A DNA stretch of 64,000 bases from Arthrobacter sp. efr-133-TYG-118 (GTDB taxonomy: Bacteria > Actinomycetota > Actinomycetes > Actinomycetales > Micrococcaceae), in the NCBI RefSeq assembly GCF_030209755.1, contig NZ_JARVRH010000006.1, forward strand, positions 124,001-188,000, written 5' to 3'. Positions within the stretch are counted from its first letter, which is position 1. The number at the start of each line of letters is the position of its first letter. A program made the position numbers and the translations under genes. Below the pieces are notes generated by a model, which was given only the letters and a program-made list of their open reading frames with translations, did no database searches and was not told the DNA's origin. Of the stretch, positions 25,599 to 34,457 are shown piece after piece.

Positions 25599-26773
25599 TG
25601 AGTCCTTTCACAGGCCGCGAAGTCTTTATCGCCGAAGCTGCCCGCACGCCCTTCGGGAAGTCACACGCCGAGAAGGGCTGGTTTCGCGACACACACCCCA
25701 ACGATCTTCTCGGTGCGGTCTACCGCGACCTGCTGCGGCGTGCCGGGATCGCGCCCGGGGTCGTCGAGGACCTCGTAGTGGGCTGCACGGCGGCATTCGG
25801 CGAGCAGTCCCGCAACATCGGTCGCAATGCCTGGCTGCAGGAGGGCTACCCGCCCGAAGTCCCGGCCGTCACGCTGGATCGCCGCTGTGGGTCCGCGCAG
25901 ACCGCAAGCGCGATGGCAGCGTCGCTGGTCGCATCCGGCGTACACGATCTCGTGATTGCGGCGGGCGTGGAGCACATGGGCCACATCCCGATGAGTTCCC
26001 CGGCGAAAGTCTCCGAGCTGTACGGCGAGCCCTGGACCGCTCGGATGTGGGAGCAGTTCGACTTCGTGACGCAAGGCGAGAGCGCCGAGCTGATCGCCGA
26101 GCGCTGGGACGTCTCCCGAAAGGAGATGGACGAGTTCGCGGTGCGCTCGCACAGGCTGGCGGCCGAGGCGATCTCGGCAGGCCGGTTCGACAGCGAGGTG
26201 ATCGGCTGGGAACTCGACGGCGAGGTGCGCCGCAGCGACCAGGCGGTTCGGCCGGAGACCACTGTCGACACCCTGGCTGGGCTCAACACGGTCTTCCGCA
26301 AGGAGAACGGTCGGATCACCGCGGGCACCTCATCGCCGATCTGCGACGGCGCGGCGGGCGTCTTACTGGCCTCACAGCGCGCAGTCGACGAGCACGGACT
26401 CACTCCGCGGGCAAAGATCCTCGACCAGACCACGGTCGGCGTGGATCCGGTGATCATGCTGACTGGCCCCATTCCGGCTACCCACAAGTTGCTGGAACGC
26501 AACGGACTCAGCATCTCCGACATCGACCTGTTTGAGGTCAACGAAGCCTTCAGCTCGGTGGTACTTGCCTGGCAGCGTGAGCTGAAGCCGGACATGGACC
26601 GGGTCAATGTCAACGGTGGCGCCATTGCCCTAGGCCACCCGGTGGGTGCCACCGGTGGGCGGCTACTGGCCACGATTGTAGCCGAGATGGAGCGTCGCGA
26701 CGTCGAGCTGGGACTGGTCACGATGTGCTGCGGCGGTGGGCTCGGGACCGGGACCCTTGTTCAGCGGGTCTGA
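25598..26773 (+). CDS. Thiolase (acetyl-CoA C-acyltransferase)
   Basis: A 391-residue degradative-type thiolase. The nucleophile Cys is in LDRRCGSAQTAS (about residue 93). The catalytic NEAFSS, GGAIALGHPVGATGGR (His) and CCGGGLGTG (second Cys) motifs are all present. It cleaves a 3-oxoacyl-CoA with CoA to give acetyl-CoA or propionyl-CoA plus a shortened acyl-CoA. It follows the SDR through an ATGA overlap, and the acetyl-CoA hydrolase ATG comes three bases after its stop. Confidence 0.95.
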   Translation: MSPFTGREVFIAEAARTPFGKSHAEKGWFRDTHPNDLLGAVYRDLLRRAGIAPGVVEDLVVGCTAAFGEQSRNIGRNAWLQEGYPPEVPAVTLDRRCGSAQTASAMAASLVASGVHDLVIAAGVEHMGHIPMSSPAKVSELYGEPWTARMWEQFDFVTQGESAELIAERWDVSRKEMDEFAVRSHRLAAEAISAGRFDSEVIGWELDGEVRRSDQAVRPETTVDTLAGLNTVFRKENGRITAGTSSPICDGAAGVLLASQRAVDEHGLTPRAKILDQTTVGVDPVIMLTGPIPATHKLLERNGLSISDIDLFEVNEAFSSVVLAWQRELKPDMDRVNVNGGAIALGHPVGATGGRLLATIVAEMERRDVELGLVTMCCGGGLGTGTLVQRV

Positions 26774-26775
26774 CG

Positions 26776-27981
26776 ATGATCGATCTCCGCCGGTTCATCA
26801 AGCCCGGCGACGGTGTCTGGTGGAGCCAGGCAGGGGCCGAGGCGGCGCCGTTGGTCGACGCGCTGCTCGATCAGGTCGCCGACATCGGGCCGGTCCGCGC
26901 GTTCAGCGGCCTCACCTTCAACCGCAGGCTCCGCGAGGTCCCTGACCAGCTCACGCTGACCTCCTACGGGGCAATGGGGGAGTTGCGCCGGGCCCGTGGG
27001 CTGCAGGTTGTGCCCGTGCACTACTCACAGCTCCCCAGGTTGTTCGCTGAGCGCGCTCTTCCCGGCGACGTAGGGTTTCTGCAGGTCGCACCGCCGGGCC
27101 CGGACGGGGTGTGCTCATTCGGTATCGGGGTGGACTACGCGGCCGACGCTGCCCCTCAAAGTCGGCTCCTAATCGGTGAGATCAACCACCGCATGCCTGC
27201 CACCACCGGCACGCCGGGCATCCCGCTCGACCGGTTCGCCGCTGTCGTCGAGACGGACCGGCCCATTCCGGAGGCGCCGGGCCGGGCCCCCGATGCCGTC
27301 GACGAGGCGATCGCCGCCCGCGTCGCTGAACTGGTCGAGGACGGGGATACTGTGCAGATGGGCGTCGGCGCGCTGCCGTCGGCGATCATGGACGGACTCG
27401 CTGGGCACCGCGATCTTGGCTTCCACTCCGGAATGCTCACCGACGGCGTGCTGCGACTGGTAGAGAAGGGCGTGCTCAGTGGACTGCACAAAGAGATCGA
27501 CGCAGGCCTGCTGGTGACGGGCACCGCAATTGGCAGCGCTGAGCTGTACTCCCGGTTGGGCGAGTTGCCCGTCGTGTTCCGGCCGGCGAGCTACACCCAC
27601 AACCCCGGCGTGCTCGCCCAGTTGCGCCGGCTTGTGGCGATCAACTCGGCCCTCGAAGTGGATCTGAGCGGTCAGGTGGGTAGCGAGGTCGCAGGCGGGC
27701 GATACCTTGGCGGCATAGGCGGTCAAGCGGACTTCTCGGGTGCGGCGGCCCGCACCGGCGCGCGCTCCATCATCGCGCTGCGCTCCTCCTCGCGCGGAGC
27801 CTCGACCATCGTGCCTGCGCTCAGCGGACCCGTCAGCACCGCCAGAGCGGACGTCGACGTCGTCGTCACTGAGCACGGGGCCGCGTGGCTGCGTGGGGTA
27901 CCGCTATCAGGGCGAGGAGAACGGCTCGCCGCGATCGCCGCCCCCGAGCATCGGGAAACACTTTTCCGCGCACTGAAATGA
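26776..27981 (+). CDS. Acetyl-CoA hydrolase/CoA-transferase family protein
   Basis: A 401-residue protein of the 4-hydroxybutyrate CoA-transferase/acetyl-CoA hydrolase family. Seen: VQMGVGALPSAI, FHSGMLTDG, INSALEVDLSGQV with the Glu that carries the acyl group, GGIGGQADF and VVTEHGAAWLRG. It probably recycles CoA from the thiolase product onto the incoming acid, or hydrolyses it. It is the last gene of the operon. No hairpin terminator is obvious after 27981. Confidence 0.9.
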   Translation: MIDLRRFIKPGDGVWWSQAGAEAAPLVDALLDQVADIGPVRAFSGLTFNRRLREVPDQLTLTSYGAMGELRRARGLQVVPVHYSQLPRLFAERALPGDVGFLQVAPPGPDGVCSFGIGVDYAADAAPQSRLLIGEINHRMPATTGTPGIPLDRFAAVVETDRPIPEAPGRAPDAVDEAIAARVAELVEDGDTVQMGVGALPSAIMDGLAGHRDLGFHSGMLTDGVLRLVEKGVLSGLHKEIDAGLLVTGTAIGSAELYSRLGELPVVFRPASYTHNPGVLAQLRRLVAINSALEVDLSGQVGSEVAGGRYLGGIGGQADFSGAAARTGARSIIALRSSSRGASTIVPALSGPVSTARADVDVVVTEHGAAWLRGVPLSGRGERLAAIAAPEHRETLFRALK

Positions 27982-28398
27982 CCAGGCAGGTTCAGGTCCC
28001 AGAGGTCGGGCTGCTCGCCTTCACCGGTCAGCGGGGCCTTTCGGTGCGGCTTTGGTCGGAATTCCGATGCCGAGGTTGACGCAGTGACGAAGCTGGTAAC
28101 CAGGCATTTGGCTCGGCCGTGAGTCTCCACCGGGACGTGAAGGTGTGATTCGCGTTACCGGCCAACGACTTCTAGCCGATGGCGGAGGCTTCGATAAGAG
28201 CCCGGACATCTCTCGGTATGCCGAAAAGCACCCATATGTCGGCCAGTAGGGAGTAGGGAGCGATTTGATTGAGCGTGTCCTGTCTCAGTTAAGTTGCCCA
28301 AGACCTCAATAGGCATCGGCAAGCTGTAGAATCACTGGGCTCTGTCTCAAGCGAGGCATTCACCTTCCGGTGAGGGCTTCAGTCGGTGCAGACAGTTG
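27982..28398. other. Gene-free stretch with degraded sequence
   Basis: No intact gene. On the minus strand at about 28045-28080 the codons read VNLGIGIPT, the hallmark of 3-oxoacid CoA-transferase subunit B, but homology does not extend either way. The rest is unassigned. Confidence 0.4.
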
Positions 28399-28620
28399 TC
28401 ATAGCTCCCACTCGTCGCGTTCACGGATGGAACCGAATGGCACGGAAGGGCCGAGCCGAACAGTAAAGGCGTCCACGCTGTCGCGCGTGACGAGAATTCC
28501 GCATTGCTGCTTAGTGGCCGGCCCGAGGAGTTCCTCCACGGCCTGGTCAAGCTGGGAATCGAGATTCGAACGGGAAGTGGCCGTAACGGACCTCGTAGTC
28601 GGTGCTGGAGGGAATGTCAT
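28399..28620 (-). CDS. Small hypothetical protein (73 aa)
   Basis: The ATG at 28620 has AGGAATTACC directly upstream. The product (SNLDSQLDQAVEELLGPATK, CGILVTRDSVDAFTV and VPFGSIRERDEWEL) has the composition of a small folded protein, with one helix and a beta-hairpin likely. I do not know the family. Its start overlaps the stop of the 46-codon frame before it (ATGA), so the two form a mini-operon downstream of the aldehyde dehydrogenase gene. Confidence 0.5.
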   Translation of the reverse strand: MTFPPAPTTRSVTATSRSNLDSQLDQAVEELLGPATKQQCGILVTRDSVDAFTVRLGPSVPFGSIRERDEWEL

Positions 28621-28757
28621 GGTAATTCCTGGAAAAGGTTGGTGGAGTCTGAGAGGACGGCGGGGCGGGGGACTAACATTTGTGCATCGGGAACTGGGAC
28701 ATTCTTGACCTGCATCGGGACATGCACGGTTAGCAGCAGCCCGTTGGCGGCAGCCAT
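28617..28757 (-). CDS. Very small ORF (46 aa), possible leader or partner peptide
   Basis: The ATG at 28757 is preceded by a strong CGAGGAGAT ribosome site, and the stop couples to the next ATG. The peptide (MAAANGLLLTVHVPMQVKNV ..., ending LFQELP) is hydrophobic at the start and has no Cys. Function unknown. Start quality is the main support. Confidence 0.4.
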   Translation of the reverse strand: MAAANGLLLTVHVPMQVKNVPVPDAQMLVPRPAVLSDSTNLFQELP

Positions 28758-28839
28758 TGGCTTATCTCCTCGTCCCCGCGGAGATACCTCTGCGTAAGCC
28801 GGGCGGGGCCCGAAGCGGGTGCATGGCGAACTTCTTCGC

Positions 28840-28945
28840 ACGACCAAAAGGTCGTCGACGTCATGGAGCTTTCCTTGAACCAAGACCTGCGGAGCTTCGC
28901 GGCCGCGGTGCTGTCCGTCAGCGGGTCTTCTTCGCTGGAGACCCG
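28840..28945 (-). promoter_or_regulatory. Two stem-loops between the aldehyde dehydrogenase and the small ORFs
   Basis: Stem CGGGTCT/AGACCCG (28922-28928 with 28939-28945) and stem ACGACC/GGTCGT with an AAAA loop (28840-28845 with 28850-28855). They lie in the 230-base gap after the dehydrogenase stop. They could be a terminator/attenuator or a structured leader of the small ORFs; no U-tract follows either. Confidence 0.35.
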
Positions 28946-28988
28946 ATCTGCAAAGAAACCGGGCCCGAAATCTCCGCGTCCCCTCAGT

Positions 28989-30467
28989 TCAGGCTTCGAA
29001 ATTGAGGTGGACGTTCTTGGCTTGTGTGTAGGAGATGAGTTCCTCGATGCCTTCTTCGCGTCCCAGCCCGCTGTCCTTGACGCCGCCGAATGCGGTGCCG
29101 TGGACGTGTTTGGATACCTCGTTCACCCACACGTAACCGGCCTCCACATCGCGTGCAAAGCGGTGGGCCGTGCGGAGGTTTTCGGTGAACACACTCGCGG
29201 TGAGGCCGTACCGGACGTTGTTGGCGATCGTGAGCGCCCCGTCGTAGTCGTCGAATGGCATCGCTGCCAGGACCGGGCCGAAAATCTCTTCCTGGGCCAG
29301 ACGGGACTTAGGGTCAACATCGGCGAATAGCGTTGGGCGGACAAAGAAGCCGTTTGCGAACTCGCCCTCTGTCAGTGTCTGCCCGCCTGCGATCAGGCGG
29401 GCTCCCTCGTCGTGACCGATGGCGATGTAGCTGCGGACCTTGTCATACTGCACCGCGTTGACGATGGACCCGGTTTGGGTTGATTCGTCGGTCGGAGAGC
29501 CGGATTTCATCCCCTCGATATTCTCGGCGAGGGTATCAATAAAGTTTGCGTAGATGTCGCGGTGGACTATCAGTCGGCTGGTGGACCCGCATGATTGTCC
29601 CTGCCAGGTGAAGTTCATGCCGCGCTGTGCTGCGAGGACGGCCTTGTCGATGTCTGCGTCTGGGAAGACGACCAGTGGGTTCTTGCCGCCCAACTCGAGC
29701 GTGACATTCTTGACAGCGACTGATGCCGCTGTGGCCTGGATGGCACGTCCGGTGTCGGCAGAGCCGATGAAGGCCAGTCGCCGAATGTCGGGGTGGCGAA
29801 CGATGGCGTCGCCGGTTGTGTGGCCGTAACCGGTCAGGATGCTCAGCAGGCCTTCGGGAATGATGCCCTGTGCAAGTTCTCCCAGTCGCAGGGCCGAACG
29901 GCTGGTGTGCTCACTCGGCTTCACGATCACCGCGTTGCCGGCTGCGAGGGGTGCGGCTATCTTCGATGCGGCAAACATGAACGGGTGGTTGAAAGGAATG
30001 ATCCGGGCCACAACGCCGTACGGTTGCAGTAGCGTGAAGTTGATTCGATCGAAGCTGGAGGGGATGGTTTCGCCCCGCAGCTGCAGCGTGAGGCCGGCGT
30101 AGTAGCGCAGGCTGTCGACGGCCATGCAGGCGTCGCGACGCATTTCGCGGATCGGGCTACCGTTGTCGGCAACGTCGAGATCGGCCAGTTCTTCGGCGTG
30201 CTCTTCGATCACTGCGGCCAGCCTCGTCAGTACGGCGCTGCGTTCTTCCGGGGTCGATTTCTTCCACTGCGCACTGGCACGCTTTCCGGCGAGCACTGCG
30301 GCATCCACGTCTGCTGCGGTGGCTGCCGGGAATCTGGCAGTCAGCTCGCCCGTAGCTGGATTGACGGCATCAACTGTGGAGCCGTCGGATGCCATAGCTT
30401 CTCTGCCTCCGATCCACATGGGCGTGGTCGTGAGGGCGGTGTTGTTGAGGGTGGTGGTTGTCTTCAC
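28989..30467 (-). CDS. Aldehyde dehydrogenase (NAD(P)-dependent)
   Basis: A 492-residue ALDH. GTG at 30467 has AGGAG eight bases upstream. Seen: IIPFNHPFMFAASKIAAPLA, VKPSEHTS, the catalytic Glu in LELGGKNPL (about 255), the catalytic Cys in GQSCGSTSRL (about 292) and EEIFGPVL. It oxidises an aldehyde to the acid. The NFTWQGQSCG form is closest to the betaine/aromatic-aldehyde branch, but the substrate is unclear. It is downstream of the class II aldolase and Fe-alcohol dehydrogenase in one operon, so an aldehyde released there is a plausible substrate. Confidence 0.92.
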   Translation of the reverse strand: MKTTTTLNNTALTTTPMWIGGREAMASDGSTVDAVNPATGELTARFPAATAADVDAAVLAGKRASAQWKKSTPEERSAVLTRLAAVIEEHAEELADLDVADNGSPIREMRRDACMAVDSLRYYAGLTLQLRGETIPSSFDRINFTLLQPYGVVARIIPFNHPFMFAASKIAAPLAAGNAVIVKPSEHTSRSALRLGELAQGIIPEGLLSILTGYGHTTGDAIVRHPDIRRLAFIGSADTGRAIQATAASVAVKNVTLELGGKNPLVVFPDADIDKAVLAAQRGMNFTWQGQSCGSTSRLIVHRDIYANFIDTLAENIEGMKSGSPTDESTQTGSIVNAVQYDKVRSYIAIGHDEGARLIAGGQTLTEGEFANGFFVRPTLFADVDPKSRLAQEEIFGPVLAAMPFDDYDGALTIANNVRYGLTASVFTENLRTAHRFARDVEAGYVWVNEVSKHVHGTAFGGVKDSGLGREEGIEELISYTQAKNVHLNFEA

Positions 30468-30488
30468 GATCAGATCTCCTGAGAATGT

Positions 30489-31208
30489 TTAGCGGTTGGG
30501 TTCGACGGGGAGGGCGCGCACGAGGTAGTCCCACAGGGCCTCGAGGTGGGCGGGTGGCCAGACGGTTTTCCGTTTGGCCAGTGATTCTTCATCGGACGGC
30601 CACATCAGGCCGGTGCCGGTGTTTTGTGCGAGTAACTGTTGGCTGCACGCTTTTTCAAGCAGCACGGCACGTACAACAGCCTCCTGGAGGGTTTCTCCGG
30701 TCGTGACGATGCCGTGGTTGACCATGAACGCCGCTCTCTGGTCGCCGAGGGTCTGGGCCAAGGCGCCGCCCAACGACCGGTCAACAATGAGGTTCGCCGT
30801 CAGGTCGAATCTTGGTACGTCAGGAGGGGTGAACAGCGTCCCGGCGTGTGACAGCCCTCGAAGGGACAGGCCCGTCGCAGCCAACGCGATCGAGTGCGGT
30901 GGATGCGTGTGCACGACGCCGCCGATTTCCCGGTTTGCCGCCATGATTTCGGTGTGAATGGGCCACTCCGAGTGGCGTGGCCGGTCCCCTTGAAGAATGT
31001 TGCCGTCGCCGTCGATCAGAATGACGTCGTCTTCGAGAACCTCTTCGAATCCGAACCCCGCTGGTTTCATCCAGAACCCCCGGCCGGCTGCGTCTCGCAC
31101 GGCGACGTGACCCCAGATGTAGTCGTCGTGTCCGTTCGCCTTGAGGACCCGGCAAGCCTGTACGATCAGATGGCGGGCTCCAAAATCCCCGCCGCCGCCG
31201 GTGGTCAT
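30489..31208 (-). CDS. Class II aldolase/adducin-family protein
   Basis: A 239-residue protein of the L-fuculose-phosphate-aldolase fold. Metal ligands are visible as the HTHPPH triplet-type site (about residue 98) and MVNHGIV near residue 163. Besides sugar-phosphate aldolases, this family includes decarboxylases acting on hydroxylated aromatic or pyridine carboxylates. The aromatic-type neighbourhood makes either possible. The ATG at 31208 overlaps the MBL stop (ATGA). Confidence 0.85.
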   Translation of the reverse strand: MTTGGGGDFGARHLIVQACRVLKANGHDDYIWGHVAVRDAAGRGFWMKPAGFGFEEVLEDDVILIDGDGNILQGDRPRHSEWPIHTEIMAANREIGGVVHTHPPHSIALAATGLSLRGLSHAGTLFTPPDVPRFDLTANLIVDRSLGGALAQTLGDQRAAFMVNHGIVTTGETLQEAVVRAVLLEKACSQQLLAQNTGTGLMWPSDEESLAKRKTVWPPAHLEALWDYLVRALPVEPNR

Positions 31209-32134
31209 TTACTTCGCTCCGGTAGTCGACGCGGTAGGTCCGATGGAATCCAGGTGAACCCGCCGGGGTCACGGCGCAAATGACCGTGTCCGGGAAACGG
31301 AAAATGGTAGCCGAAGACTGCGTAGCGGTTGGCATCGACGTAGTCGTAGATCCGCACCCGTTGCTCGGTGGCTCCGGTTCCATCGTGATCGAACATGAAG
31401 TTCCACTCCGGATGTTCCAGCAGTAGCACCTGATGGTGGCAGAGGTCGCCCCAACAGATCATTGTTTGGTCCCCGCTGGTGATTTCATAAACGATGTGTC
31501 CCGGGCTGTGTCCCGGTGTGGCAATGGCGCGGATGCCCGGAGCGATTTGTTCTCCGCCGTCCAGCAAGATCAGGCGGGAATCGTAGGCTGTGATGTTTTT
31601 GTGGGCTCCTTTGATCTGGTCTTGCTGATGCTCGGTGGGTGCGTCGGGGACCCGCGATAGGTCTGTCCAGTGCTGGTAGTCGGCTCGGCCGATGGCGAGG
31701 CTTGCGTTGGGAAAGAGGGGTGCGCCCGCGCCGTCCGCCAGGCCCCAAGCGTGATCGGGATGTGCGTGGGTGAGTGCAACCAGGTCGATCTGTTCCGGCT
31801 CTATTCCGGCTGCCCGCAGGTTGCGGATCAGGAGGCCTGCTTCGTCACCGAATGTCTTCAAGCCGAGTTCGGGATCGGTGCCCACGCCGGAGTCGAACAT
31901 CACGAGCGTATCGCCGGTATTGACCACGAGTATGTTCTGGTTGAGGTGGACGGCGTCGGTCGGCAGGTAGTGGCGAGTGAGTAACTCGTCGACTTCTGCC
32001 GGTTCGGCATTCGGGAAGCTTTCCCTGGCCGGCCCGAGCCGGATGATGCCGTCCGAGACGACGGTGCACTGCAGTGAGCCGTGTTCGAAGCGAGCGAATC
32101 CAGGGGGAAGTTCCGTTGGCGGGTGGCCGGTCAC
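31205..32134 (-). CDS. MBL-fold metallo-hydrolase (paralogue of 41546-42496)
   Basis: A 309-residue metallo-beta-lactamase-fold hydrolase. Zn motif THAHPDH is at residues 122-128, with further ligands in TPGHSPGH and WGDLCHHQ. The related protein at 41546 aligns over its full length with the motif at the same residue numbers. Such enzymes hydrolyse lactones, thioesters or amides. GTG at 32134 overlaps the Fe-alcohol dehydrogenase stop (GTGA). Two related copies in two operons that share an operator suggest each handles a variant of the same ester or lactone. Confidence 0.88.
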   Translation of the reverse strand: MTGHPPTELPPGFARFEHGSLQCTVVSDGIIRLGPARESFPNAEPAEVDELLTRHYLPTDAVHLNQNILVVNTGDTLVMFDSGVGTDPELGLKTFGDEAGLLIRNLRAAGIEPEQIDLVALTHAHPDHAWGLADGAGAPLFPNASLAIGRADYQHWTDLSRVPDAPTEHQQDQIKGAHKNITAYDSRLILLDGGEQIAPGIRAIATPGHSPGHIVYEITSGDQTMICWGDLCHHQVLLLEHPEWNFMFDHDGTGATEQRVRIYDYVDANRYAVFGYHFPFPGHGHLRRDPGGFTWIPSDLPRRLPERSK

Positions 32135-33261
32135 GGCTGCGACACGTTCTGATGGACCAGCGCGCCGGCCTTGTGCAGGATCATCATGAGTGCACTGTCT
32201 GTGGCCTCGATGCGGTTATTGAGCCGGAACGGATGACCCGTGCTCGCAGTGATCATGGCATCCACCTCGGCGGGACCGATGGCTCCCTCTGCGAATCTGG
32301 GTGTGAAGCCGATACGCTCATACAGGGGAGCGAGCTGATCAACAAGCGCCTGTGTCGCCGGGGAGGAGATCCTGCGGTTAAATACAGCCACGTGCGGGAG
32401 CAGGATGCCGTTTTGCAGTCCGTGAGCGATGTGCACGGACGGTGCTGTTGACAGAGCATGCACCAGTGCGAGTCCGCTGTTGCCGCAGGCCATGTTCGCG
32501 GCACAGCTGGCTTCAATGAGAACCTGCAGCACGTCGTCATTCGTGCCAGCCGCGTTTGCCCCGGACGAGACTCCAGCTGCGGCTACTGGAAGGGTGTCGA
32601 TGATGGTCTGGGCGGCATGCTGTCCCAACGCCTCGGTGAATAGCGAGCTGCGGCGCGCCCAACTTGACTCGATACAGTGTGAGAGGGCGTCCAATGCAGC
32701 GAAAACAAGAGGGGCCCACGGCAGTTCGCGGAGCACTGTCCCGTCGAGTATGGCGACGCGGGGCTCGCAGCCGGGGGAGCGAACAACGAGTTCGTCCTCC
32801 CGGCCCTCTTCGTGCAGAACGAGGACAGTGGATACTTCGCTGCCGCTGCCTGCTGTTGTCGGAACGGCGATCGTAGGTGCAGGGGGGAACTCAACCTGGC
32901 CGACGCCCTTATACTCATCGATGCGTGCAGGGTTAGTGAGCCGGATGGCAACGGCCTTGGCCGCACCCAGTGCGCTGCCTCCTCCGACGGCGAGAACAAC
33001 GTCGCCGCGCACCGCCCGTGCCTCGTGGGCCGAGATCTCGACAGCGTGAACATCCGGATTCGGGTCAATGAGCAGTCGCCCGGCAATTATCTCCGCGGGT
33101 ACGTCACGGAGAATACTATCGAGCAGCCCTACCTCGTCGATTCCTCGGTCGGCCACCACTACAAGGCGTTCGGCGCCCAGCCGCTGAATTTCAGCAGGCA
33201 GGGACGCCAAGCTCCCGAGGCCGGTGATGACCCGCGTCGCAACAGTGAATTCCTTATTCAA
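32131..33261 (-). CDS. Iron-containing alcohol dehydrogenase / maleylacetate reductase-like
   Basis: About 376 residues of the Fe-ADH (group III) fold. The start is set at the TTG at 33261 because GAAGGAAG lies just upstream; a GTG at 33303 has no ribosome site. Seen: VLAVGGGSALGAAKAVAI (NAD site), PTTAGSGSEVST, and His residues of the metal site in NSGLALVHALS and HIAHGLQNGILLPH. It reduces an aldehyde or keto group, or acts as a maleylacetate reductase. It is coupled to the MBL hydrolase behind it. Confidence 0.87.
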   Translation of the reverse strand: MNKEFTVATRVITGLGSLASLPAEIQRLGAERLVVVADRGIDEVGLLDSILRDVPAEIIAGRLLIDPNPDVHAVEISAHEARAVRGDVVLAVGGGSALGAAKAVAIRLTNPARIDEYKGVGQVEFPPAPTIAVPTTAGSGSEVSTVLVLHEEGREDELVVRSPGCEPRVAILDGTVLRELPWAPLVFAALDALSHCIESSWARRSSLFTEALGQHAAQTIIDTLPVAAAGVSSGANAAGTNDDVLQVLIEASCAANMACGNSGLALVHALSTAPSVHIAHGLQNGILLPHVAVFNRRISSPATQALVDQLAPLYERIGFTPRFAEGAIGPAEVDAMITASTGHPFRLNNRIEATDSALMMILHKAGALVHQNVSQP

Positions 33262-33340
33262 GTGAGCTTCCTTCGTTTCAAGAGTGGTTGTCTTTGGTGG
33301 CACGCGCTGGTGTCGGTGGACAGATCAGGCCCAAGGGGGC

Positions 33341-34393
33341 TCAGCGGCGCAGAAGACGGGAACGGGCGATAGTCGAAACGGTGACCGCGATGATGAGGGC
33401 GGCCCCGTAGAAGACGTTGCTCACCCAGCTGGAATAGCCGAGCAGCTGGAGTCCGACGATGCCGGTCACAAGGAAGTAGATCGTAATCAGGGTGCCGATG
33501 GGGTTGAAGGTTCCTGGGCGGACTACGGCTGTGCCAAGGAATGTTGCCGCGAGAGCGGGCAGAAGATATGACCCCGAGGTGCTCGGGTCGAACCCCCCGA
33601 CGCTCGCGGCAAGAAGAACACCCGCCACTCCGGAACTTAGCCCGGAAAAAATGTAGGCGCCGTATCGAATTCGCTGGACTTTGATTCCGCTCAGCCGAGC
33701 CACTTCACGGTTCGCGCCAACAAAGGTCATGTGTCGTCCGAGAGGCGTGAACGCGAGAACCACCGCGAACGTGATCGCTACGATCAGTCCGTAGTAGAAC
33801 GAGATCGGGAGGCCCAGTACATTGTAAACAGCCGCATTTGCCAAGCCGGAGCTGAGTCCGGTCACCGCCACGAGGTTGGATATAGCCTGCGCTATTCCGA
33901 GTAGCAGCACACTCATGCCCAGTGTGGTCACGATGGGATCGATAGCCAATTTCACGATAACGAATGCGTTGACACCCCCGGCAGTTGCCCCGACCGCCAA
34001 GGCGATGATCACGGCAAGCCATTCCGGCACACCCTGATTGACCACCAGTACCGGCAGAACGGTCGCCGAAAGCCCCATCATCGACGCGATTGACAGGTCG
34101 AATTCGCCGACAACGAAGGTGCAAACGGCAGCCATCCCAAGGAAGACCAACGTCGATTGTGAACCGAATATCGTCTGGAAAGTCCCGAACGTGAGAAATG
34201 TCCTGGGGGCGAGCCCGGCGAAGAAAGCCGCCATGAGGAGCCAAACGAAAACGATCCCATAGCGGGAGGCGATCCGTCGCCGGAGATCGCCGAGGCTGTG
34301 ACGCTCCTGCGCTTTGGCGCCCGGTTCGGCGGGAGACTTTTCAGTTGAAACACCCGCATCGGCGGCGATGGATGGGTGGGGTGAATTGCTCAT
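33341..34393 (-). CDS. ABC transporter permease (ribose/RbsC type)
   Basis: About 350 residues from ATG 34393 (MSNSPHPS), seven bases after AAGGATC. The protein has 8-10 membrane segments of the BPD_transp_2 family, with the typical LTIGTLNL-type region reading LAVGATAGGVNAFVI and the end-loop GANREVARLSGIKV. It forms the channel of a high-affinity importer with the ATPase and binding protein encoded next to it. Many actinobacterial systems of this class import aromatic or other non-sugar compounds. Confidence 0.9.
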   Translation of the reverse strand: MSNSPHPSIAADAGVSTEKSPAEPGAKAQERHSLGDLRRRIASRYGIVFVWLLMAAFFAGLAPRTFLTFGTFQTIFGSQSTLVFLGMAAVCTFVVGEFDLSIASMMGLSATVLPVLVVNQGVPEWLAVIIALAVGATAGGVNAFVIVKLAIDPIVTTLGMSVLLLGIAQAISNLVAVTGLSSGLANAAVYNVLGLPISFYYGLIVAITFAVVLAFTPLGRHMTFVGANREVARLSGIKVQRIRYGAYIFSGLSSGVAGVLLAASVGGFDPSTSGSYLLPALAATFLGTAVVRPGTFNPIGTLITIYFLVTGIVGLQLLGYSSWVSNVFYGAALIIAVTVSTIARSRLLRR

Positions 34394-34457
34394 GGTGCGA
34401 TCCTTCGGAATCCGTGTGATGGTGGGCATTGCTGTCTACGATCAGTGAGTTCTTGTC

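Noticed and set aside
28045..28080. VNLGIGIPT on the minus strand, like 3-oxoacid CoA-transferase subunit B
   Set aside because: The match covers only about nine residues with no flanking homology, so it is noted but not called as a gene.
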